NCBI GenBank assembly: GCA_905182995.1
Contig: CAJJDP010000067.1
Span: 344,182 to 408,181 of the forward strand
Direction: 5' to 3'
Source of the DNA: Paramecium octaurelia
Lineage: Eukaryota > Ciliophora > Oligohymenophorea > Peniculida > Parameciidae
Length of the DNA: 64,000 nt
Numbering within the stretch: the first letter of the stretch is position 1; each line of letters opens with the position of its first letter. The notes beneath the pieces are model-generated. The model was not told the DNA's origin. It worked only from the letters and a program-made list of their open reading frames with translations, and ran no database searches. Below, one piece after another: positions 57,721-64,000 of this stretch. The position numbers were made by a program, and so were the translations under genes.

Positions 57721-57829
57721 TTTAGAAAAATTATTTTTAATTAAAAAAATAAATAAACCATAGTTAAATATCTTAATTTATGCTCTAAATTCGTTATTAG
57801 TCTCAAAAAATATAAATGGTATTTGTGAT
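57721..57829. other. intergenic
   Basis: Short AT-rich spacer with nothing recognised. Confidence 0.3.
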
Positions 57830-59420
57830 ATCATATTAGAAAATATGTCTAAGTTTAAATTCAATCAAATGATGCCTCTCCAAATAATCTTGTAAAGAAT
57901 CTTTAAAATATTACTATCAATAGATTTTAAAAACAAAAGGTAATAAAAAAGCGAATTATTATGTTTATTCAGATTCATTTAGATCCTCAAATAATGTTTC
58001 ACTAGAGAATCCCATCAACAATAAAGGGAGTTGTAAGATTGGAATAAAGTAAACCTTTAATCGCAATATTGATATGGGATCGATTGAAATCAAGAGAATC
58101 CTCAATAAATAATTTCTCATTCGATTTTGTTCCTGTTCCTTCTTACTCTATTGATTCATGCATGCTTGCTAAATCTCGAATTGAGTAAATTAATTTCAAT
58201 TTACTCTAGGGATGTCTGAATTGATAAAAACCATATGAAAATATTTTCATATTGATGTTTGAGACTTAATGCACAGCCACACTTTATCAATTTTAAAACA
58301 ACAGTATCTTAAGACTATAGATACATTATCTTGCTAATAGAAAATCATAAGCACAGCAAGTGCTTTGAAGAATTTTAAATTAGTGGATGTTGTTCACAGG
58401 AACCCAGAAGTAACTCACAATTTATAAACTATTAAATTGGAATACCTCATTATCTATTTCTAAAAACAATCACTATTGGTATTAGAATGTTTTTCGGGCA
58501 GAAGTTAAGCACAGAAAATAGGATATTTTGTCTAATTAAATAACATATTAAATGAAAAAGGAATGATACATAGGCATTTTATCAAAAATTCAAATAAGAA
58601 TAGGCCTAATCAAAAATAATAATGAGATTATAAAGATGACATTATTCCAATCTTATTTTGATATTAGATTATAGAATGAATATAATTGGAATAATAAGTA
58701 AGCTAAAGAAAAAATGTTCGACATAGGACCTTAAGTTTCCTTAGGAGAAGAATTTTAAATACCGCTCAAATAAATATATCAAAATATCAATTACCTATAA
58801 TATATAATTAAAATTACATTCATTAATTCCTATTTGCTAGATTAAGGAATACCTATTGAGAAGTAACTTAAAATCTTCGTGACACATAGCCTACTACAAC
58901 CTTATAGATAGCTGAAGAATGAAGGATAAACAACTTATCCATAGCTTTGTTTTAAAATTAATTTTGTTTATTACAGTTACACAAGAAGGTATGGAACTAA
59001 AGGTTTGATGAGAATCTAACTTAATTGAAATTCAGAGATAGGACGCAATATCAAAAAAGGAGTTAATGTGAATATATAACAAAATGTATCAATGATTTAT
59101 TGAAACGTCATTTACTTATTAATATCTAAGATTATGACTTGAAACTGATAAATAATTTCTTAAATTACGGACCATCTACTGTTATTAATCATATCCAGAA
59201 ATGGCATATTTCTTATGAGCTAAATTAATCTTATTATTTATATATATTTGATTATCTATTGATCAAGTCCTATTTTCAAGATTAAGGCAAGAATATGCAT
59301 AAAAGAAATACCAATAGGATTTTTCAAATTAAATAAAGATTAGTGCAATTTGTGTAAACTATTTCTCACTAATTATACATGTATCTAATTAATCATTGAT
59401 AAATCATCTTTAAGATTTCT
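57830..59420 (+). pseudogene. hydrophilic coding sequence in several frames, unknown protein
   Basis: Plus-strand segments with strong coding composition include about 57960-58150 (SFRSSNNVSLENPINNKG), 58310-58630 (NFKLVDVVHRNPEVTHN, NILNEKGMIHRHFIKNSN) and 58975-59400 (QLHKKVWNQRFDENLTQLK, KCINDLLKRHLLINIQDYD, NYGPSTVINHIQKWHISYE). NEKGMIHR is faintly like a protein-kinase catalytic loop but lacks the expected Asp. The last segment is one clean frame of about 140 codons ending at a TGA near 59400. Unrecognised introns may account for some breaks. Confidence 0.45.
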
Positions 59421-59555
59421 CTTTTTTCTTGATCTATAATCATCTAAATTAATCAAATTGATTCCCTTTATGTTCTTCTGTTCTCCTATATCCCTACCTA
59501 GCAGTATATAAATTCACATCCTATTAAGAAAGTACCTTTAAATTTAACACTCTAT

Positions 59556-60470
59556 TCACTCAATAGATTTAATCTGTTTCAAATTAGATTAGGTTTCTCC
59601 ATTCCAAGCATCCTAGTTTCCCCAAAATTTATAAATATACCAGCTTTTACAAATTTTTTACTTTAATCTCAATAGAGGGAAGTATTAAAGTATACTGATT
59701 TCTTCTAATACTTTCTTTTTAACATCAAAATAATCGCCTAGTATTCTCTTGTGGGTTTCAAACGAAAATTCATTATTCGATGTAAACAATGTTGAATTCT
59801 ATTCTTTATTATATTTCTCATATTCCTTGCAATATTCCTCCGTCCTGCCTCCTAATTTACTTTACTCGCTGAATGATTATATAGATATACTCATTTCCAC
59901 ATATTTATAAAGTTTGTCATTATCTAATCCACTTCATAGTATATGATTCAGATATTCAATATCTTGTATAAACTTATTATATGATAAATCCTTTGATTGT
60001 CTAGAATAGTATGTTCCTTAACTAGAATTACATCTTATTTATCAAGACTAGAATAATTCATTTTTAAATATATAGTTTATCTATTTAAAATATTAATTAA
60101 TTCCAAATCCTTTAATTATCTTTCTCTTAATCCTATTCAATGTACTGCTAAAATATTTTATTTAGCTGTTTCTATGGAACTGAATATTGAATTTGTCTTT
60201 TGTTATTTAAATGTGAATTCTAACTTCAAAATCTTTGTCTTTCTTAAGACGGCCATACTACTCTTCATTAAATCTTCCTCTTCTCTCTTTGATTTTCTTT
60301 CTTTGTACAACTCTTAAGACTTTTTCATCCAATGACCTTTTCTCAGAAACCATCATTATTATATATTCAACTACGATATTAATTATCATAGGCTCAAGCT
60401 CAGATAAATCAACTACTGATTACTTCAAGTCAACCATTTCTTCTAGTGGACATGTAGATATTCTAACCAT
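59556..60470 (-). CDS. basic helical protein of unknown function with one unexplained in-frame TGA
   Basis: Minus strand, ATG 60468-60470 to TGA 59556-59558. A 27-nt intron at 60022-60048 contains an in-frame TGA and keeps frame when removed, as expected. About 296 codons remain: VRISTCPLEEMVDLKQSVVD, DEKVLRVVQRKKIKERRGR, IKYFSSTLNRIKRKIIKGFG, then SKDLSYNKFIQDIEYLNHIL. A second TGA at 59934-59936 follows, then SGLDNDKLYKYVEMSIS, GGRTEEYCKEYEKYNKEQN and FETHKRILGDYFDVKKKVLE. No intron in the usual size range spans the second TGA, so the gene may be inactivated or the base wrong. No domain is recognised. Confidence 0.5.
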
Positions 60471-61358
60471 GTCTTAAGATTTTTAATTAACAATAATAAT
60501 TATTATTTTCAAATTAAAGGAAACTATTGAAATTCTCATCCATTCAAAACAAATATATTCATCTAATCCAAGTAGAATATACTTACAATATTCTTTTCAT
60601 AAATTATTATCTTTAAAAGTCAAATGAAATTTATACCATATATTATATCAACCATTAATATAAAGCTTTAAATTTTCAACTCTATGTTAATTAACCTCAT
60701 ATCATATAAAGAGCATCTTGATTGTCATCGAATATAAATGAAGCATGGATAATTGATCATTTTTTGTTCAAGACATGTGACAACATAAAGTTCTTTATTT
60801 TCCATTTTGATTATTTATAAGGGTATTATTCTATTTGCTTTATACTTCATTAGGAAGTCATGTTTTATAATTTTCATCTGAATACTTTCCTTTCTTGTAT
60901 CATCTTAAGTTTAGAACTCATATTATTCTGATTCCCAATAAGCCCTAGAAGAATCCTTACCATTCATGCTTATTTCACTATAATATGCATCCTCTTTACT
61001 AAATTTTAAGCCTTATTTAATTTGCAAAAACCAGAAAAAATAAAGACCTAAAATAGTTAAAACATAAGATTAATAATAACATAATTTTATTCAAACATTA
61101 TAAATAATTATCATAAGCTATAGATCTCTTTTTTCAAGGGGAATTCACAATGGTTCGCTTTATCATCAAAAGAATCATGATCATTCCAAAATCTTATTAC
61201 ATTATTATATAAATGCTGTAATTACTTTGATATTGATATTATTCAATAATTGTATATAAAAAAATATCATTATGTTTCCTAGAAATACTACCTTCCTTTG
61301 TTTAACAAATAATTTCTTAAGCTTAAACCTGCTAGAAAGAAATAATGGATAAAAATGA
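60471..61358. other. weak coding traces, no intact gene
   Basis: The minus strand near 60800 reads MENKELYVVTCLEQKMINY before a TGA and continues in related frames. A missing 5' exon of the ORF at 61359 may lie here. No RNA gene is seen. Confidence 0.35.
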
Positions 61359-62477
61359 TTTTTTATTTCAAGTTATGCAGGTAGTCTTCTTATAAACACT
61401 GACGAAGCAGATTTTTCAAAAATTAATGATATAGGATATGATATTGTATTATCTGAGTATTCTGAACATTATGAAATGGAAGGAATTAAAAAATCTGCTA
61501 CTTTATTAGAATCCATTTAAAAGAAAGGTGAATTACGAATATGCAATCTTATTAATTAGGGGAATTCATATTTTATTTAATGTATAATCGGACTTAACTT
61601 TATTTAAGAAGAAATAGATCTTAAGTATTCAAATAAGACTGAAATTATTACTTTACCTAATGGAGCATGCTAATCAATATTTTATGATGAAAAATAAATT
61701 GTTACCATATTTTGCTACTCTTTAGAAAATTTTTAATTAATATCTATTTAATTAGATGAATACGCTTAATTTTATTCTTTATTCAATTATCCTTAAGACT
61801 CTGAACTTATGCTTTGCACACCTAATTCCATTTAAATTAAGCCTTTTGGTTACTTAATAGGTTATATTAATTGTTCAGATTGGCGAATTTTTTAAGTGTT
61901 GGATAATAACATTACTCTTATTTTAGATGAAATGATATTAAGTAGCTATTAGAAGCATGTTAATCTAACAAATTTAGTGAATTTACAAATTTGCTAGGCG
62001 AAAGACTACGAAAAACATTTGTTTATGCATTATTCGATACAGGGTACGTGAAGATGGATACTTATAGGATTTTCTTGTTTCTATTACTAACTTAAGAACA
62101 TCAAATAACTTAATTGGTATTTGATTATCAATGTGATGTTATTATTTTTGTTGGGTAAGAAGAATCACTCACACAATTCTAATATTATTCTTAATACTCC
62201 ACTATAACATTTAGTAATTCCATCTCCTCCTCCTATAGCACATCAACATGAATAATTTAAAAGATTCTAACATGAAAAAAACCTAGAGTTATTCGTAAAT
62301 TAGAAATTCATATAATATTATGATATTTCAGGTTTGCTTTTATTTGATAGAACTTTTACAACAGAAATAAATACAATATAGATAATTACAATTAATTATT
62401 TGATATTCACGGATGGAATCCCAATAATTTTTAAGGTGCCTCCAGAATACAAGCATTTATTATGTACATAATTTTGA
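61359..62477 (+). CDS. type I membrane protein of unknown function, 5' end not identified
   Basis: The frame is open from 61359 to TGA 62475-62477. A 24-nt intron at 62044-62067 leaves exactly 365 codons. The first 230 residues are acidic with beta-strand alternation and spaced Cys (SLLINTDEADFSKINDIGYD, LPNGACQSIFYDEKQ, SELMLCTPNSIQIKPFGYL, GYINCSDWRIFQVLDNN), suiting an extracellular domain. Then LNWYLIINVMLLFLLGKK is a transmembrane helix, followed by a tail with PSPPPIAHQHEQF. No start codon or signal peptide is found, so an exon upstream of 61359 is probably missing or decayed. The downstream ORF at 62571 looks similar in style and may be a tandem relative. Confidence 0.55.
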
Positions 62478-62570
62478 TTTAACTCTAAAAATTGTCACTA
62501 TCAATTAGAATGAAGTATATAGAAATTCTAATTTTACAATAATATTTTTATAAAATCTTGAACTATTTGA

Positions 62571-64000
62571 TTTTTTCATTTATTAACCTCAAACATATTC
62601 TCATTCTCACTCTAGTTTATTCAAATAGGTAAACCAAACTTTTATTTTTAAAATTAATATATTTATTTTTATGATGAGAACAATAACTTAGTATATATGA
62701 ATGTATTCCATTAAGTAATTACTTATTAAATTTAAGATTTTAATAAAATTTTCTAAGCTACTAATATTCATATAAATCTATTATCCCAATTAAATTTCAA
62801 ACAATATAATCGGTATAATTTAAGTTTGAGAATTGTAATTTAGAATTTTTAGATTATTCCGAAATCTAATTTATTAATTCAATCAATGTCAAACATTTAA
62901 CACCAAATTCTGCTATTTAATCATTTTTTAGGACAAATAAACGATGTTTATTTAAATGAAAAATGCCCTATTAATTTAAGTGGGCCATTTCTAGTAAGAG
63001 AAGAGGTTATTTCATGCAATCAAAGTGTCTCTAAATATTGTCTTTAAAAATAGACCATTAAAAATTATTCGATCAGTTAATTTCCATGAGTATTTCTTAA
63101 AATAACTGAGGATGAGAATTCAACCAATAACACAAAATTGATTATTCTATCTCCTAACTACAAATGGTACTAATTAAGAAATGGAGATCTAATTTAAATT
63201 TAGGATTTCCAAAATGGAAAGAGCTAATTAATCGTGAATACCTATGATTTTATCTTCGATCAATTTATTGAGTATAAATCATTTAATTATTCCAACGTTT
63301 TTATGATTTAAATACTAAAAATCGGTGATATTATTTTTTATTAAACAAACACTTAATTTGTATTGCTATATGTGAATAGAGACTTTATCAAGATAATTTA
63401 TGAGAATCAATATCATTTTGATATGGTCTATATAGAGAATTCTAACGAAGAATATATAATATTAAATTCTAGAGGTTAAATTACTCATTATAATTTTTCT
63501 TAAGGTAATGTAATTCAAATACATGCCTACACTGTAGAAAAAAAGAAACTGTTACTATTGTGTATGGATGGTAATGACTACCCCTTCTAAAAAATGATGG
63601 ATTCAATTGTAGTAAATCTTGTTGATGCTATAAAATAAGAATTCGAAATTCGATTAAATATCCTATTAAATTATGAATATTATAAATTTTATTTAACTAT
63701 TACTATTAATACATTGAATTCAACTATTGAAGCCAAGTTCATAAGAACTTTTAGAAATTAACTTTTTTTAGATAAGATAATATTTATCGATGAAAAATTC
63801 GCCATATTCAGAGGCATAAATCTATATCAAATTTTTATTTATGATTTAAGATAATAATAAGCATTTTACGATCCAATATCTGAAATAAAAATGCTTTATG
63901 ATCTGACAATATAAAGTTATAATAGTACACATTATGTGGTCTTTCATTTTTCATAAAATGAAGCATTTTTAATAGAGATTGGATATGAGATTAGTGTTAT
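62571..64000 (+). CDS. large beta-rich, probably extracellular protein, runs off right edge
   Basis: One frame is open from 62571 to the window end apart from a TGA at 63087-63089. Segments include FYDENNNLVYMNVFHQVIT, LSGPFLVREEVISCNQSVS, then after the TGA VFLKITEDENSTNNTKLII, NGKSQLIVNTYDFIFDQFIE, ENQYHFDMVYIENSNEEYI, TVEKKKLLLLCMDGNDYPF and AFYDPISEIKMLYDLTIQS. Aromatic and Ile/Val residues alternate as in beta-propeller or beta-sandwich proteins, and Asn sites fit glycosylation. The true start is unclear: a different frame (MESQQFLRCLQNTSIYY from about 62413) may be the N-terminus. The TGA is either a nonsense mutation or a sequence error. Confidence 0.5.

Noticed and set aside
58500-58600. 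Protein kinase catalytic loop (NEKGMIHR)
   Set aside because: The catalytic Asp is missing and no glycine loop, VAIK or DFG motif is found nearby.
60235-60477. Plus-strand 80-codon hydrophobic ORF
   Set aside because: Antisense shadow of the basic protein encoded at 59556-60470 on the minus strand.
1-64000. TGA decoded as Trp or Cys throughout
   Set aside because: Conserved genes (methyltransferase, acid phosphatase, GST) use TGG and TGT/TGC at conserved sites and end at TGA at the expected length.

Overview
The window is ciliate nuclear DNA and almost certainly from the genus Paramecium. It is very AT-rich. Reading frames become coherent only when TAA and TAG are read as glutamine and TGA is the sole stop. 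Genes are interrupted by tiny GT...AG introns: the well-supported ones measure 22 to 33 nt, and removing them restores frame exactly. Genes are small and closely packed, as in the somatic macronucleus. I see no telomeric repeat, tRNA or rRNA. The nearest named relative would probably be a member of the P. aurelia group, but species is inference.

Layout. 1-17.2 kb is dense and well preserved: a protein running off the left edge, a tandem glutathione S-transferase, two unknown proteins, a secreted beta-lactamase-like serine hydrolase, a SHIPPO/ODF3 axonemal-type protein, an INO80C (YL1-C) chromatin subunit, a leucine carboxyl methyltransferase, a histidine phosphatase, an SLC35F6-like transporter (present twice because of an assembly seam), a secreted or membrane-anchored histidine acid phosphatase, and a 786-residue MORN-like repeat protein in which each 54-residue repeat is one exon. 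17.2-27 kb is mostly decayed coding sequence, including a relic of the same MORN-like family. 27-29.4 kb holds an intact BAR-like reading frame and an intact WD40 protein. 29.7-43 kb alternates small ORFs with decayed genes, including Cys-rich surface-protein-like sequence. 43-46 kb contains a fragment of a Tc1/mariner-type DDE transposase. 46.2-48 kb is a large intron-rich gene of unknown function, and a diverged copy of its start lies at 49.3 kb. 52.3-56 kb is a decayed immobilization-antigen (surface antigen) gene, followed by a decayed paralogue of the WD40 gene. 58-64 kb holds hydrophilic coding sequence and, at the right edge, two large membrane or extracellular-type ORFs, the last running off the end.

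Four single N bases (10553, 32012, 44769, 49316) each separate two copies of the same 1.0-1.4 kb sequence. They look like contig ends that overlap but were not merged, so genes in them are counted twice. The seams are informative. At 32012 the two copies differ by exactly 28 bp flanked by TA, the signature of a Paramecium internal eliminated sequence (IES) retained in one version. At 44769 the copies diverge at a TA. At 49316 two diverged paralogous sequences abruptly become identical.

No operon-like logic links the genes. The most interesting features are the exon-per-repeat gene with its pseudogene relative, the IES caught in two states, the transposase remnant beside an assembly seam, and several long frames broken by a single TGA. 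Exon structures are given where intron removal restores frame; elsewhere boundaries are approximate.
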